Assembly: GCF_002886045.1 (NCBI RefSeq) | Contig: NZ_CP025791.1 | Span: 2,805,001-2,869,000 of the forward strand | Direction of reading: 5' to 3' | Length of the DNA stretch: 64,000 nucleotides | From: Flavivirga eckloniae | Lineage (GTDB): Bacteria; Bacteroidota; Bacteroidia; Flavobacteriales; Flavobacteriaceae | In this document: positions 41,109 through 51,086 of the stretch, piece by piece | Position numbering within the stretch: position 1 is the stretch's first letter | How the letters are laid out: each line of letters starts with the position of its first letter | Program-made: the position numbers and the translations under genes | Notes under the pieces: model-generated | Told to the model about the DNA's origin: nothing | What the model saw: the letters and a program-made list of their open reading frames with translations, nothing else | The model's database searches: none

Positions 41109-42014
41109 ATGAATAAATTCATCATTAAATCTCTAATATTCTCTTCTATTACTTTAATCATATTCCTGTGGATCTGTTTAAAGGCAGATGGATACTCAGA
41201 TCCTTTTTATATTAGGTTTACTACTCCAAAGCAAAATTCATTAATTCTAGGTACTTCAAGAGCAGCGCAAGGGTTACAACCAAAAGTATTTAATGCTACC
41301 TTAAACGAAAATATTTCAAATTATTCCTTTACCATGGCACATAGTCCTTTTGGACCTACTTACTTAAATAGCATCAAGAAAAAGGTTAATTCACATGCAA
41401 AAAACGGCACATTCATAGTTACTGTAGATCCTTGGAGTTTGTCCAGTTTTACAAAAACCCCAAATGACTCTTCATCTTTTAGAGAATTAAAACTAGAGCT
41501 AGAAAACACACCAATCGTTAATATGAACCCTAATGTTGTTTATTTACTAAATAACTGGAATAAAAACTACTATAATTTAATATGGCACAAAAAATCAAAA
41601 ATGTTTTTGCATAAAGATGGATGGCTTGAAGTAAATATTAGTTTAGATTCGATTGATATTTTAAACATAGAAAATAAAGAGAAAATGTACAGAGAAAGTA
41701 TGTTGCCTATAGCACAATTCTCGAAAACCAGATTTAATTATTTAAAACAGACTATTACTTTCCTAAAAAAACATGGAGAAGTATATTTAGTAAGGCTACC
41801 TATTCATCCAAAAATCATGCAGATAGAAAATGAGCTAATGCCTAATTTTGATAACGACATAAAAGAAGTTGTTTCTTTAACCCGTGGCTATTTAGATTTA
41901 ACAAACAGGAACTCTGATTTTAATTATACAGACGGCAATCATTTACATAAAACATCTGGTAAAATAGTATCGGAAATTGTTGCATCTTGGATAAACAAAT
42001 TAAAAACACAATAG
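41109..42014 (+). CDS. SGNH-like periplasmic partner of the O-acyltransferase
   Basis: The 301-residue protein has an N-terminal signal anchor (SLIFSSITLIIFLWICL) and an SGNH-hydrolase-like fold: block I serine in LILGTSRAAQGLQP and the C-terminal Asp/His in YTDGNHLHKTSGK. It resembles DltD/AlgX/AlgJ proteins, which pass the acyl group to the final polymer outside the membrane. The gene pair with the MBOAT protein supports this, but the polymer is not known. Confidence 0.72.
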   Translation: MNKFIIKSLIFSSITLIIFLWICLKADGYSDPFYIRFTTPKQNSLILGTSRAAQGLQPKVFNATLNENISNYSFTMAHSPFGPTYLNSIKKKVNSHAKNGTFIVTVDPWSLSSFTKTPNDSSSFRELKLELENTPIVNMNPNVVYLLNNWNKNYYNLIWHKKSKMFLHKDGWLEVNISLDSIDILNIENKEKMYRESMLPIAQFSKTRFNYLKQTITFLKKHGEVYLVRLPIHPKIMQIENELMPNFDNDIKEVVSLTRGYLDLTNRNSDFNYTDGNHLHKTSGKIVSEIVASWINKLKTQ

Positions 42015-42106
42015 CATACACTGGAAATCGCCCCACAAAGTCCTTATAATTTGGTCTATTAGATTATACTTGCAGAAAACAAAAATTGATTCTCAATAAG
42101 TTAAAA

Positions 42107-42772
42107 ATGAAATACTCAAAATTTACCATCCTATTTCTAATGTTCTTAACAACCCTATCCTTTTCCCAGGACTATAGTGGCAAAAAATTTAAAATCGGAC
42201 TAAATTTAGGGGCAAATCTATCTGATTTTAACGGCTCTGTTTATGACAAATATAGTCCAGTAACAAGTTATTCTTTTGGACTTTCCGTTGAATACATTAT
42301 AAGTGAAAAATGGTCATTATTATCAAACATTAACTACGATAATAAAATAATGAAATTCGAAAACTTCAGAACAATAAATTTAAATGGCGATTATTTTTTT
42401 GTAGATACTAAAACGATATTTAACTATCTTAATATACCTCTTAACCTTAGGTATAATATTGGAAAACGTAATAACATATTAGCAGATGCTGGTATATTTT
42501 ACAATTATTTTCTTAATCTGGAACATGTAACTACAAGACAAGATACTGGAGAAAAAGGAGCTTATTTCTCTAAACCGAGAATAAAAAAATACGACTATGG
42601 TTTTTTAATCGGATTTGGATATAGATTTAATTTAGGCAATAAGAATTATTTATCCTTTATTGTAAGAGATGAATTTGGTTTACCTAATCTCTACGATTAC
42701 AAAACTAATTCATCATTAAATCTAAAAACGAATACTCTTAAACTTATATTAAACTGGCAATTTTTAATATAA
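42107..42772 (+). CDS. PorT-like outer-membrane beta-barrel protein
   Basis: From ATG 42107 the product is 221 residues, with a signal peptide (YSKFTILFLMFLTTLSFSQ) and an eight-strand barrel of the outer-membrane protein/PorT type: IGLNLGANLSDF, YSFGLSVEYIISEKWSLLSN, NIPLNLRYNIGKRNNILADAGIFYNYF, and the aromatic terminal strand LNWQFLI. The TTG at 42086 adds seven non-signal residues. Function unknown. A candidate -7 TATACTTG precedes it. Confidence 0.82.
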   Translation: MKYSKFTILFLMFLTTLSFSQDYSGKKFKIGLNLGANLSDFNGSVYDKYSPVTSYSFGLSVEYIISEKWSLLSNINYDNKIMKFENFRTINLNGDYFFVDTKTIFNYLNIPLNLRYNIGKRNNILADAGIFYNYFLNLEHVTTRQDTGEKGAYFSKPRIKKYDYGFLIGFGYRFNLGNKNYLSFIVRDEFGLPNLYDYKTNSSLNLKTNTLKLILNWQFLI

Positions 42773-42837
42773 TGGTTTATAACTGGTGGGTAGTTTTAAG
42801 CAAAATAAAAACACATGTAACGTTCTACCTTAAGGTA

Positions 42838-44067
42838 TCACATTTTATAAATCCAAGAAGCTGGATTTTCTGTTTTTGTTCCTTTAGATATTGTAAATCT
42901 TAAAATGGTTTCGCCGTTAGAAGGGTTTGTAAAAACCTCTCCTATAACTTGTTTGGTGGATACTTTATCTCCTTTTTTAACATAAACATTGGATAGGTTT
43001 CTGTATAATGTTAAATAATTTCCATGGCGAATCATTACGATGGGATTTACGTTTTTCATTTTAAGTATTTCGCTCACCTCACCATCAAAAACAGCTCTTA
43101 CTTTAGCCCCTTTTTGGGTGGCAATTCGTACTCCATTACTTTTTATTGTTAAAGATTTATCAATGGGATGACGCTGTGTACCGTAACCTAATCTTACTAC
43201 CCCTCTTTCAACCGGCCAGGGTAATTTACCTTTGTTCGCTACAAAATTAGATGCTAAAACTTTTTCTTCAGCCGTAAGCGCAAAACTTTTTGTACTTGTT
43301 ACTTTACCCGCTTTTTTATTGGATTTTGCAATAGCAGCTTTAATAATACGGTCTATCTCTCTATCAATTCTATCGGCTTCTCGCTGTTTCTTTCTTATTT
43401 GAGAAGCATATAATGATAAGTTTCTTTTAATGGTCTTCATAAGAGCCTCATGCTCTTTACGCTCAGATTCCAAAGATTTCTGAATCTCCCTGTTCTCTGC
43501 GATTAACCGTTTTTTGTCTTCTTTTTGATTTTGCAGGTCTTTATTAATATCCTGTAATTCCAGTGCCTTAGACTTTATGGTTTCTCCTTGTTGTTTTTGA
43601 TGATCTGAATACTGTTTTATATACTGTAACCGCTTATAGGCTTGCTTAAAATCGTCTGAAGACAGCAAAAACATGATCCTGCTTTGCTTGTTCTTGCTTT
43701 TATAAGACTTGACTACCATGGCAGCATAATCTTCCTTTAATTGGCTTAATTCGCTTCTTAAAGTTGAGATTTTCTTTTGGTTCGAATTAATTTTGCGGGT
43801 TAGTAAATTTGCTTGCTGATTGGTAACTTTAATCAAGTTAGATAAAACATTTATCTTATGATTGAAATCTTCTATTAACGATATCTGCGATTTTTCCTTT
43901 GACTTGTTTTCGGCACGCAATTCATTTATTCTCTGTATTTCCCTGCGTAATTCCTTTCGTCGGGTTTCCAACTCCTTTTGCTTGTTATTCTGGGAAAACA
44001 CAAAAGAACTACATAGCAAAAGAGCTAGAAAAAAAACTGCCCTGTATGAAAATGTTATATTTAGCAT
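42838..44067 (-). CDS. EnvC-like murein hydrolase activator (M23 domain)
   Basis: The 409-residue protein has a signal peptide, a long coiled coil (about 30-260; ELETRRKELRREIQRINELRAENKS and later Lys/Glu/Gln-rich repeats), and a C-terminal LytM/M23 domain (LPWPVERGVVRLGYGTQ ... GVRIATQKGAKVRAVFDGEVSEI). The HxxxD zinc residues of active M23 peptidases are replaced: the first motif reads RHPIDKS-type and the last HxH is not evident, so it more likely activates amidases, as EnvC does, than cuts peptidoglycan itself. It ends the operon flippase-dut-transferase-TPR-DUF4292-EnvC. Confidence 0.88.
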   Translation of the reverse strand: MLNITFSYRAVFFLALLLCSSFVFSQNNKQKELETRRKELRREIQRINELRAENKSKEKSQISLIEDFNHKINVLSNLIKVTNQQANLLTRKINSNQKKISTLRSELSQLKEDYAAMVVKSYKSKNKQSRIMFLLSSDDFKQAYKRLQYIKQYSDHQKQQGETIKSKALELQDINKDLQNQKEDKKRLIAENREIQKSLESERKEHEALMKTIKRNLSLYASQIRKKQREADRIDREIDRIIKAAIAKSNKKAGKVTSTKSFALTAEEKVLASNFVANKGKLPWPVERGVVRLGYGTQRHPIDKSLTIKSNGVRIATQKGAKVRAVFDGEVSEILKMKNVNPIVMIRHGNYLTLYRNLSNVYVKKGDKVSTKQVIGEVFTNPSNGETILRFTISKGTKTENPASWIYKM

Positions 44068-44834
44068 TAAAGTTTTATTTCTTTAAAACCAGAGGGTATC
44101 TTAAAAGGAAATCGTAAATCCTCATTTAAAGTAATGTTTTTAAACTCTAAATTTATAATAGTTTCTTGGTTAGCCTCCACTGCAATCACTTTTATTTTTT
44201 GTGGCAGAAACTGTTTTTCAACATCCTGATACGATAAGTAATCGATCTGTAAATGCCTAAACTCCTTTGGCTGCGATATTTGTTGCGACTTAACTTTAAA
44301 ATGCGACGGATCCAATAAAAAGAATATCTCGAAAAGCTCACGTTGTCTCTTTGGTTGAAGAACATATGAACCATCATTAACAGACCCTTTATAGGTACCA
44401 TCTTTTAAATTAAATATTGTTTCTCCCAGCAATAGATTTTGAACTTTTTGAAAATCCAATTCAGTACCCAGCAAATCACTTAAATACTTATAATCACCAT
44501 CAAAATAGGTGTTGTCCAGTTTATTATAAAAACTAACTTTTTCTGGTGTAACTAGGGCTTTTACTATCGAAAAAGTAGCGCTAATCCATAAGGCTTCATT
44601 CTTTTTAGCTCTAAAACTTACCGAATGTGTTTGTGAGTCTCCTCTTTGTGTATAGGTTATTTTAAGCGTAGACTTAAGTGTTTTAAAGTCTGGTGCTTTT
44701 TTCGCATTTTCCTTTATTAATTGCTTTGTAGAAAGTTTATAGTTGGCTTCACCTTCTACTATTGTTTTTGATGACTTGCAATTACATACCAATAGTATTA
44801 AAAAGACTAAAGTAAGTTGAGAGCGTATTTTCAT
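44067..44834 (-). CDS. DUF4292 lipoprotein
   Basis: The 255-residue protein has a lipoprotein signal (LVFLILLVCNCKSSK) and a domain of long beta strands (STLKITYTQRGDSQTHSVSFRAKKNEALWISATF, TYFDGDYKYLSDLLGTELDFQKVQNLLLGE), resembling the LolA/LppX-like fold proposed for DUF4292. It may carry lipid or lipoprotein in the envelope; inference only. It shares one base with each neighbour (TPR gene and EnvC-like gene), a tight coupling conserved in flavobacteria. Confidence 0.85.
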   Translation of the reverse strand: MKIRSQLTLVFLILLVCNCKSSKTIVEGEANYKLSTKQLIKENAKKAPDFKTLKSTLKITYTQRGDSQTHSVSFRAKKNEALWISATFSIVKALVTPEKVSFYNKLDNTYFDGDYKYLSDLLGTELDFQKVQNLLLGETIFNLKDGTYKGSVNDGSYVLQPKRQRELFEIFFLLDPSHFKVKSQQISQPKEFRHLQIDYLSYQDVEKQFLPQKIKVIAVEANQETIINLEFKNITLNEDLRFPFKIPSGFKEIKL

Positions 44835-46195
44835 TAATTCGAACTTTCTAATTGTTTTGCTTTATCACTAAACGTTTTTGCTTTAGTGGTATTGTTTAAT
44901 AGGGTATATGCCTTACTTAGCTGGTTGTAAAAATCTGCTTCCATCTTGGTATCATCAATAATATAATCTAGTCCCATTTCTAAAGCTTCAATTGCCTTTT
45001 TTGGTTGATTTAATTGATTTAACGCAACACCATTTATTAAATAGAAAATAGGTTGGGCTGGATACTTTTGAAACGCTTCGTTACTTTTTTCTTCTGCCAA
45101 ATTATACTTCTGTAAATCTATATATAACAACAGTACATTACGTAATACCCCAAAATTATTTGTTTCTAATTTTAATGCAGCCTCAAAATATTCTAACGCC
45201 TTTTCTTTATTCTTCTTTGCTAAATAGTACTGTCCTAATTCGATGAGCGTTTTACTATTATTATTGCTGCTAACCATCGCTGTAGCTTCTACCAGATCTG
45301 CTTCGTATTGCGGGTTATTACCAACAAACTTTACAAAATCTGTTAATACTTTAAGTTTGGTATCTGGTTTTATCTCGTTACTGTTAACAACAATTTTCAT
45401 CGACTCGATAGCTTTTTCAGCATTGTTATCATCTAAATAAAACTTATACAAAGCTAAATGTACTAGTTGCGAATTCGGATTGATTTTTAGAAGTTCCTTA
45501 GCGGTTTGAAATGCTTTTTCCTTTTCGTTGTTTTCGCTATAGCGGAAAATCAGGGCTAAATAATTAGATTCTTTGTCAGGATGACTCTCCACCCGTTCTT
45601 CAAGATTCTTTATTTGGTCATTTTTTCGCCCAGTTTCTTCATAAATTTGGTTACGCATCCTGTCACGAGCTTTCGAAATTCCAAATTTTGAATCTAATTC
45701 GTCTAAAAGCTTTAAAGCTTCATCATACTCTTCAGCTCTTAGGTAAAGTGATGCTAAATCCTCTTTATAGTCAGGATGGTACTTAACAAGTTGCTTAACC
45801 GTTTTTAAGGCTTTACCGATTTCGTTTTGCGAAGTATAGAATCCGTACAAGGCATCTAAAAACCACTCGTTGTCTGGGTCTTTACTAACTGCCTTTTTTA
45901 AGGCTTCTTCTGCAGCATTAAAATTTTTAAGCTTGTAATAGTTTTTTCCTAATTCGAAATATAGAACTGGTACAGAATTATCTAATTCTATACATTTAAG
46001 AAGCGCTTCAACCGATCTGTCGTAATTTTCAATACCTTTTTGTTTTAAGGCTTCGTAAAAAAGTTCCTGAAACTTGTCTTCTACATTGCCAAGGTCGTCG
46101 TCCGGTTTTTTATTAAAATCTACTTGGGCATAGTTTAACTGTGGATATAGTAACATTCCAAAGATTAAAAATAGTATGTAGATTTTATTTTTCAT
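44834..46195 (-). CDS. Tetratricopeptide repeat protein
   Basis: From ATG 46195 the 453-residue product has a signal peptide (IYILFLIFGMLLYPQLNYAQ) and about 10 TPR units (for example LYFELGKNYYKLKNFNAAEEALKKAV, LIELGQYYLAKKNKEKALEYFEAALKL). It likely acts as a periplasmic scaffold for the envelope proteins encoded next to it. An earlier start at 46270 would translate a dispersed repeat (HVEQSETSH), so it is rejected. It overlaps the DUF4292 gene by one base. Confidence 0.87.
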   Translation of the reverse strand: MKNKIYILFLIFGMLLYPQLNYAQVDFNKKPDDDLGNVEDKFQELFYEALKQKGIENYDRSVEALLKCIELDNSVPVLYFELGKNYYKLKNFNAAEEALKKAVSKDPDNEWFLDALYGFYTSQNEIGKALKTVKQLVKYHPDYKEDLASLYLRAEEYDEALKLLDELDSKFGISKARDRMRNQIYEETGRKNDQIKNLEERVESHPDKESNYLALIFRYSENNEKEKAFQTAKELLKINPNSQLVHLALYKFYLDDNNAEKAIESMKIVVNSNEIKPDTKLKVLTDFVKFVGNNPQYEADLVEATAMVSSNNNSKTLIELGQYYLAKKNKEKALEYFEAALKLETNNFGVLRNVLLLYIDLQKYNLAEEKSNEAFQKYPAQPIFYLINGVALNQLNQPKKAIEALEMGLDYIIDDTKMEADFYNQLSKAYTLLNNTTKAKTFSDKAKQLESSN

Positions 46196-46325
46196 TTTAT
46201 TATGTGATGTCTCACTCTGTTCGACATGACCAATTGGTTTCAAAAAAGTATTATATAGATGAAATAACAAAAGTTATTCCGAAAATTAACTAATGGGATT
46301 CCCTTCTGCGAGGGGAATGCATGAA

Positions 46326-47345
46326 TTATTCTAATACTGAATAGTCACCAATACTAACCGACGTGTAATTTCCATCATATTTAACATGATTACCAATCAT
46401 AGCGTCATCTAAATTAGCGTTTTTAATTGTTGTATTTGTTTGAATTAAGCTATTCTTAACACTTGAATTTTCAATAACTGTATTATTTCCTATAGACACA
46501 TGTGGGCCAATGGTACTATCTTTAAGAACAACATTTTCACCAATAAAACAAGGCTCTATAATTGTTGAATTATCCAGTTTTGCCGAAGCCGAAACTAATT
46601 GCTCTTGTCCATCTGCTTTTAAAAAGCCTAACATCCTTTCATTAGTTTCAATGGTTATGGCTTTATTACCACAATCCATCCATTCATCAACTGTTCCCGT
46701 TTTAAAAACTTTCCCTTCTGCCATCATACGCTTAATACCGTCATTAATTTGGTATTCGCCTCCGTTCATAACATTTTCATCTAGTATTTCTTGTAGCTTG
46801 CCTTTTAAAACAGCTACATCTTTAAAATAATAAATTCCGATAACGGCTTGATCGCTTACAAAGGTCTCTGGTTTTTCAACAAGCTCTACAATCTCTTGGT
46901 TTTCATTTAATTTAACAACACCGTAAGCTTCTGGGTTTTCAACTTGTTTTGTCCAAATAACACTATCTGCCATTGGGTCTAAATCAAATTCAGCTCTAAT
47001 TAATGTATCTGCATATGCTATTACAGCAGGTCCAGACAGAGATGGTTTTGCACACATAATGGCATGACCCGTTCCCAGTGGTTGATCTTGACGGTAGATA
47101 GAAGCTTTAGCTCCCAAACTTTTTGCTAAATCTTGTAAACTAGACACCACATCGTCACCAAACCAAGCTGGATCTCCTAAAACAAACGCTATTTCTTCTA
47201 TAGGTTGCTTTAAAACTTTGGCAATATCTTTTACTAATCTATGAACTATGGGTTGCCCTGCTACCGGAATTAATGGTTTTGGAACTGTTAAACTGTGCGG
47301 ACGTAAACGAGAGCCTCGCCCTGCCATTGGTACTATTATTTTCAT
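46326..47345 (-). CDS. Sugar-phosphate nucleotidyltransferase
   Basis: The 339-residue protein has a nucleotidyltransferase domain (MKIIVPMAGRGSRLRPHSLTVPKPLIPVAGQPI, the nucleotide-binding loop; DTLIRAEFDL; EKPETFVSDQAVIGIYYF; GGEYQINDGI) and a C-terminal left-handed beta-helix of hexapeptide repeats (IIEPCFIGENVVLKDSTIGPHVSIGNNTVIE). It couples a sugar-1-phosphate to NTP, as RmlA or GlmU/GalU-like enzymes do; the exact sugar is unclear. The adjoining flippase points to surface glycan synthesis. Confidence 0.88.
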   Translation of the reverse strand: MKIIVPMAGRGSRLRPHSLTVPKPLIPVAGQPIVHRLVKDIAKVLKQPIEEIAFVLGDPAWFGDDVVSSLQDLAKSLGAKASIYRQDQPLGTGHAIMCAKPSLSGPAVIAYADTLIRAEFDLDPMADSVIWTKQVENPEAYGVVKLNENQEIVELVEKPETFVSDQAVIGIYYFKDVAVLKGKLQEILDENVMNGGEYQINDGIKRMMAEGKVFKTGTVDEWMDCGNKAITIETNERMLGFLKADGQEQLVSASAKLDNSTIIEPCFIGENVVLKDSTIGPHVSIGNNTVIENSSVKNSLIQTNTTIKNANLDDAMIGNHVKYDGNYTSVSIGDYSVLE

Positions 47346-47435
47346 TTTTAAAGTTGATTCGTTTATTTGTAAAGTTGTTTATACGGTTTAATACAACTTC
47401 TTTTTATTCAAAAATCGTTAATCGTAATTCGTCAA

Positions 47436-47870
47436 TCACTTCACTCCCGTACTACCAAAACCACCTTCACCTCTAGACGTTTCAGATAATTCTTCAACAG
47501 CAATCCATTCAGCGCGTTCGTGCTTAGCTATAACCAATTGTGCAACACGTTCGCCATCTTCAATAGTAAAATCTTCGTTTGAAAGATTCACCAGAATCAC
47601 GCCAATTTCGCCTCTATAATCGGCATCCACTGTTCCCGGAGCATTTAAAACTGTAATTCCCTTTTTTGCTGCCAGTCCGCTACGTGGGCGTACTTGAGCT
47701 TCAAACCCAATAGGAAGCTCTATAAACAAACCTGTTTTAACTATGGTACGCTCTAAAGGCTTTAACGTAATTGGTTCTGTAATATTTGCTCTTAAATCCA
47801 TCCCGGCCGACGCTATGGTCTCATAATGTGGCAAGTTATGACTTGATTTGTTTATTATTTTAATTTGCAT
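47436..47870 (-). CDS. dut: dUTP diphosphatase
   Basis: The 144-residue trimeric-type dUTPase shows all five motifs in order: [41 protein letters not shown], and [10 protein letters not shown] at the C-terminus. It hydrolyses dUTP to dUMP. It begins one base after the flippase stop, so a housekeeping enzyme is embedded in an envelope operon; this neighbourhood recurs in flavobacteria. Confidence 0.97.
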   Translation of the reverse strand: MQIKIINKSSHNLPHYETIASAGMDLRANITEPITLKPLERTIVKTGLFIELPIGFEAQVRPRSGLAAKKGITVLNAPGTVDADYRGEIGVILVNLSNEDFTIEDGERVAQLVIAKHERAEWIAVEELSETSRGEGGFGSTGVK

Positions 47871-47871
47871 G

Positions 47872-49332
47872 TTATCGTTTTAATAATTGTTTTATTTGAT
47901 TTCTTTCGGAAATATAAACAAAGCCCAAAAATACAATTAACATTGATATACCCATTATATAATTGCCTCTAAATTGATAGAATGACAGCCATGATAACCC
48001 TACTGAAAGTACTAGATAAAGTCCAATTTTTCTAAGGTTGTAAGGAATGGGATAATACTTTCTTCCAAAATAGTAAGACAATAACATCATTGTTGCATAA
48101 GCGACAAGCGTGGCTACAGCCGATGCTTTGTAACTATAGCTCTTAATAAATAGAAAATTGATGACTAGAGTTACTACTGCTCCAATAATTGAAATGTAGG
48201 CTCCAAATTTTGTTCTGTCGGTTATCTTATACCAAACAGATAAATTATGATAAATACCTAAACAGAAATTAGCCAACAAAATAATTGGAACAACCCATAT
48301 GGCTTCCCAATAAGCTTCACTTCTTACAATAATTGGTTTTAAAACATCTACAAAAACAACTACGCCAAGTAAAATAATAGCCCCAAATGCCACGAAAAAC
48401 TCTAGTATTTTGGCATAATTCTTTTGAGGGTTTTCGGTGTTGGCATGACTAAAAAAGAAAGGTTCAATACCAAGCCTATAAGCCGTAGCGAACAAGGTCA
48501 TAAATAAAGCCAGCTTATAGCAGGCTGAATACATACCTATATGGGTTTTAGCTATATCTTCGGGAAGCAGATAATCTAATAAAATACGATCGAAGGTTTC
48601 GTTAATCGAAAAGGCAATTCCTGCAATTAAAACAGGGAGCGCATAGCGCATCATTTTTTTCCATAGTTCCGAATTGAATACATACTTAATCTTAGCATAA
48701 AAAGGAAGCATGAGTATTAGGGTTACTGCACTTGCCCCTAAATTGGCTATAAAAATATAACTGATTTCAAAGTTTGGTCTGTAAATACTTTTAAATATTG
48801 AATCACTATCTGCTAGGTCTTTTAATGCCAGTAAGAAGAATAGATTCAACCCTAGGTTAATGACTACATTTAAAATTTTAATTATTGCATAACGCATAGG
48901 TCTTTGCGTTGCTCTTAGCCATGCAAAAGGAACAATAACCAGAGCGTCCAACAACAAAATCCATATAACCAGATTAATATATTTTACATCAATATCTATA
49001 AATGATGCTATTTGATTTTGACAAATTAAAGCCAATGCAAAAAAGCCAACGGATGAGGTTATTAAAGAAATTGTTGAGGTGCCTAATACACTACTTTTAT
49101 CACCCTCTTTATTGAAGAATCTAAAAAAGGCGGTTTCCATACCATAGGCTAAAACAACATTGAATAATACAAAGTATGAAAAGATAACTGATACTTCTCC
49201 ATACTCTGCCACGGAAGACAACACGCCTTCTGAAGTATAAAGCGGCACTAATAAAAAGCTCAACATTCTGGGAAGCACAGTTGCTAATCCGTAAATAAAT
49301 GTTTGCTTAAATAATGATTTAAGTGCGCTCAA
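47872..49332 (-). CDS. Polysaccharide/lipid flippase (MOP superfamily)
   Basis: The 486-residue protein has about 14 membrane spans and the polysaccharide-biosynthesis (Wzx/MurJ-like) pattern, starting [27 protein letters not shown], with conserved [10 protein letters not shown] and [21 protein letters not shown] segments. It probably moves a lipid-linked oligosaccharide across the inner membrane. It heads the dut-nucleotidyltransferase-TPR-DUF4292-EnvC run. Confidence 0.9.
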   Translation of the reverse strand: MSALKSLFKQTFIYGLATVLPRMLSFLLVPLYTSEGVLSSVAEYGEVSVIFSYFVLFNVVLAYGMETAFFRFFNKEGDKSSVLGTSTISLITSSVGFFALALICQNQIASFIDIDVKYINLVIWILLLDALVIVPFAWLRATQRPMRYAIIKILNVVINLGLNLFFLLALKDLADSDSIFKSIYRPNFEISYIFIANLGASAVTLILMLPFYAKIKYVFNSELWKKMMRYALPVLIAGIAFSINETFDRILLDYLLPEDIAKTHIGMYSACYKLALFMTLFATAYRLGIEPFFFSHANTENPQKNYAKILEFFVAFGAIILLGVVVFVDVLKPIIVRSEAYWEAIWVVPIILLANFCLGIYHNLSVWYKITDRTKFGAYISIIGAVVTLVINFLFIKSYSYKASAVATLVAYATMMLLSYYFGRKYYPIPYNLRKIGLYLVLSVGLSWLSFYQFRGNYIMGISMLIVFLGFVYISERNQIKQLLKR

Positions 49333-49392
49333 TGCCTGGTTTTTTTAATCTGCTAAAAATACGTTTTTAGCTCATGTAAACCAAAAGATAAG

Positions 49393-49893
49393 TTATTGCT
49401 TATTAAATGGCATATTAAGACGCTTTTCCGATGCTTTTTGGGTAATATTAGGAATTTTGTGATACTTGGTCTTATTACCTTTTTTATATGTAACAACGCA
49501 TTCTGTATCGTTTAATTCGAAAGGCATCTTTTTAGTGAGTTTAGGAACTTCATTTTTATATTCCTCCAATCGATTACTACTCATAATAATATCTTGTTTT
49601 TTGTTAGCTTCAGATTTAAAGCGCCCTACAAAAACAGTCTCTCCCTTAAGTTCCAACTTTACTTGCTGCTCTTTAAAATAAAGACTATCCAACATAATAT
49701 CATTAGGGTTTGATTTTATTGGAATGAAGAGATTGTAGCCTGAACCTCCACCTTCTACTCCAGAAGTCCAATGTTGGTAGTATACATTATCTATTTCTAA
49801 AGGTAATTTATCTTCTAACTTTTGAGTGCTTGCACATTGTGAAAAACCTATAACGATTAACAAAAACAATAATGAGTTCAATATATTCTTCAA
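49393..49893 (-). CDS. Lipoprotein of unknown function
   Basis: The 166-residue protein has a lipobox signal (SLLFLLIVIGFSQCASTQKL, cysteine near residue 20) and a beta-rich mature part (YYQHWTSGVEGGGSGYNLFIPIK, CVVTYKKGNKTKYHKIPNI). I do not recognise the family. It is encoded alone between the flippase and ATP synthase units, with 60 bases to the former. Confidence 0.68.
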   Translation of the reverse strand: MKNILNSLLFLLIVIGFSQCASTQKLEDKLPLEIDNVYYQHWTSGVEGGGSGYNLFIPIKSNPNDIMLDSLYFKEQQVKLELKGETVFVGRFKSEANKKQDIIMSSNRLEEYKNEVPKLTKKMPFELNDTECVVTYKKGNKTKYHKIPNITQKASEKRLNMPFNKQ

Positions 49894-50050
49894 TGGTTTA
49901 TTTTTTAAAGTTTAATTTTACAAAAGACGTAAGACTGCTTTGTTATTATAACTTAAGAACAAAGACTAGATTGCTTCTAACGGTTACTATTATTAAATTT
50001 AACTAGGCAATAATAGTTATAAATATATGATTTCAAAATTGATGCCATAA

Positions 50051-50081
50051 AAAAAGCCTCGCAAAACTTGAGAGGCTTTTT
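50051..50081 (-). terminator. Terminator of the ATP synthase operon
   Basis: AAAAAGCCTC (50051-50060) pairs with GAGGCTTTTT (50072-50081); on the minus strand a run of seven T follows. It lies about 40 bases past the atpG stop. Confidence 0.88.
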
Positions 50082-50122
50082 ATTAAAACCCTTCGATTGC
50101 TCGAGGGTCAAACGTTGTCTTT

Positions 50123-50983
50123 TTAATTATTTAAAGCCTCAGCACCTCCAACGATCTCAAGGATTTCGTTAGTAATAGCTGCCTGACGTGCCTTATTATA
50201 TGTTAATTTAAGTTGATCTCTCAACTCTGTTGCGTTATCTGTAGCTTTATGCATCGCAGTCATACGAGCACCGTGCTCACTTGCAAATGAATCTCTAACG
50301 CCTTTGTATAATTGTGTTTTTAAGGATTTTGGTATTAGCTGCTCAACAATCTCTGCCTTAGCTGGCTCAAAAATGTAATCTGCATTACTATTCGTATCAC
50401 CTTCAACAGGAACAATTGGTAAAAACTGCTCGGTCATTACAATTTGAGTGGCTGCATTTTTAAACTTATTGTAAATGATTTCGATTTTATCAAACTCACC
50501 CGAAACAAATTTATCCATTAATAGCTCGGCAATTGCTGCAACATTATCGAAGGTTAAATCGTCAAAAACGTCACTTTTATTAGCAATTACTCTGTCTTGT
50601 TTAACAAAAGCATCATTAGTTTTCTTTCCTATTGCTACAATAGATACATTTTTATCTGCATAAACATTATCAATTAAATTTTGTGTTTCCTTAATAATGT
50701 TCGAATTAAAAGCACCACATAAACCTCTGTTAGAGGTAATAGGAACAATTAATACGTTTTTAACTTCACGCTGCGTTGCAAATTTACTTCCTGAATCTGC
50801 ATCTAAAGTTGCACTCAAGCTTTGTAAAAGCTCTGTTAACTTATCTGCATAAGGACGCATTGCCGTAATAGCATCTTGGGCCTTCTTTAACTTTGCAGCA
50901 GATACCATTTTCATGGCACTGGTAATCTGCATCGTTGAAGATACCGATGATATTCTGTTACGTATTTCTTTTAAGTTTGCCAT
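50123..50983 (-). CDS. atpG: ATP synthase gamma subunit
   Basis: From ATG 50983 the 286-residue protein begins MANLKEIRNRISSVSSTMQITSAMKMVSAAKLKKA, the conserved N-terminal helix of the rotor shaft, and ends with the matching C-terminal helix (ELRDQLKLTYNKARQAAITNEILEIVGGAEAL). It forms the central stalk of F1. Three codons from the 50992 start come from the neighbouring repeat and are excluded. It is the last gene of the operon. Confidence 0.97.
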   Translation of the reverse strand: MANLKEIRNRISSVSSTMQITSAMKMVSAAKLKKAQDAITAMRPYADKLTELLQSLSATLDADSGSKFATQREVKNVLIVPITSNRGLCGAFNSNIIKETQNLIDNVYADKNVSIVAIGKKTNDAFVKQDRVIANKSDVFDDLTFDNVAAIAELLMDKFVSGEFDKIEIIYNKFKNAATQIVMTEQFLPIVPVEGDTNSNADYIFEPAKAEIVEQLIPKSLKTQLYKGVRDSFASEHGARMTAMHKATDNATELRDQLKLTYNKARQAAITNEILEIVGGAEALNN

Positions 50984-51086
50984 TGGCCCCACCTAACCTC
51001 CCCAAAGGGAAGGGATTTTTATTAATTGTACTTAATATTTTAGATCCTCCTGATTACTCCTCCCTTTTGAGGAGGGCGGGAGGGGT
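50984..51086. repeat. Dispersed palindromic repeat filling the atpA-atpG gap
   Basis: Read on the minus strand, the segment begins with AAACCCCTCCCGCCCTCCTC right after the atpA stop, has AAAAGGGAGGAG, and later TCCCTTCCC TTTGGGGAGGTTAGGTGGGG, reaching the atpG ATG. Nested inverted G/C-rich arms (cctccc/gggagg) contrast with the A/T-rich surroundings. A shorter copy is at 17407-17434. Confidence 0.75.

Noticed and set aside
42838-44067. Active M23 zinc endopeptidase
   Set aside because: The zinc-binding motifs seem degenerate, which fits an EnvC-like activator better.
46196-46270. 25-residue N-terminal extension of the TPR protein
   Set aside because: It translates a dispersed repeat (HVEQSETSH) and would bury the signal peptide.
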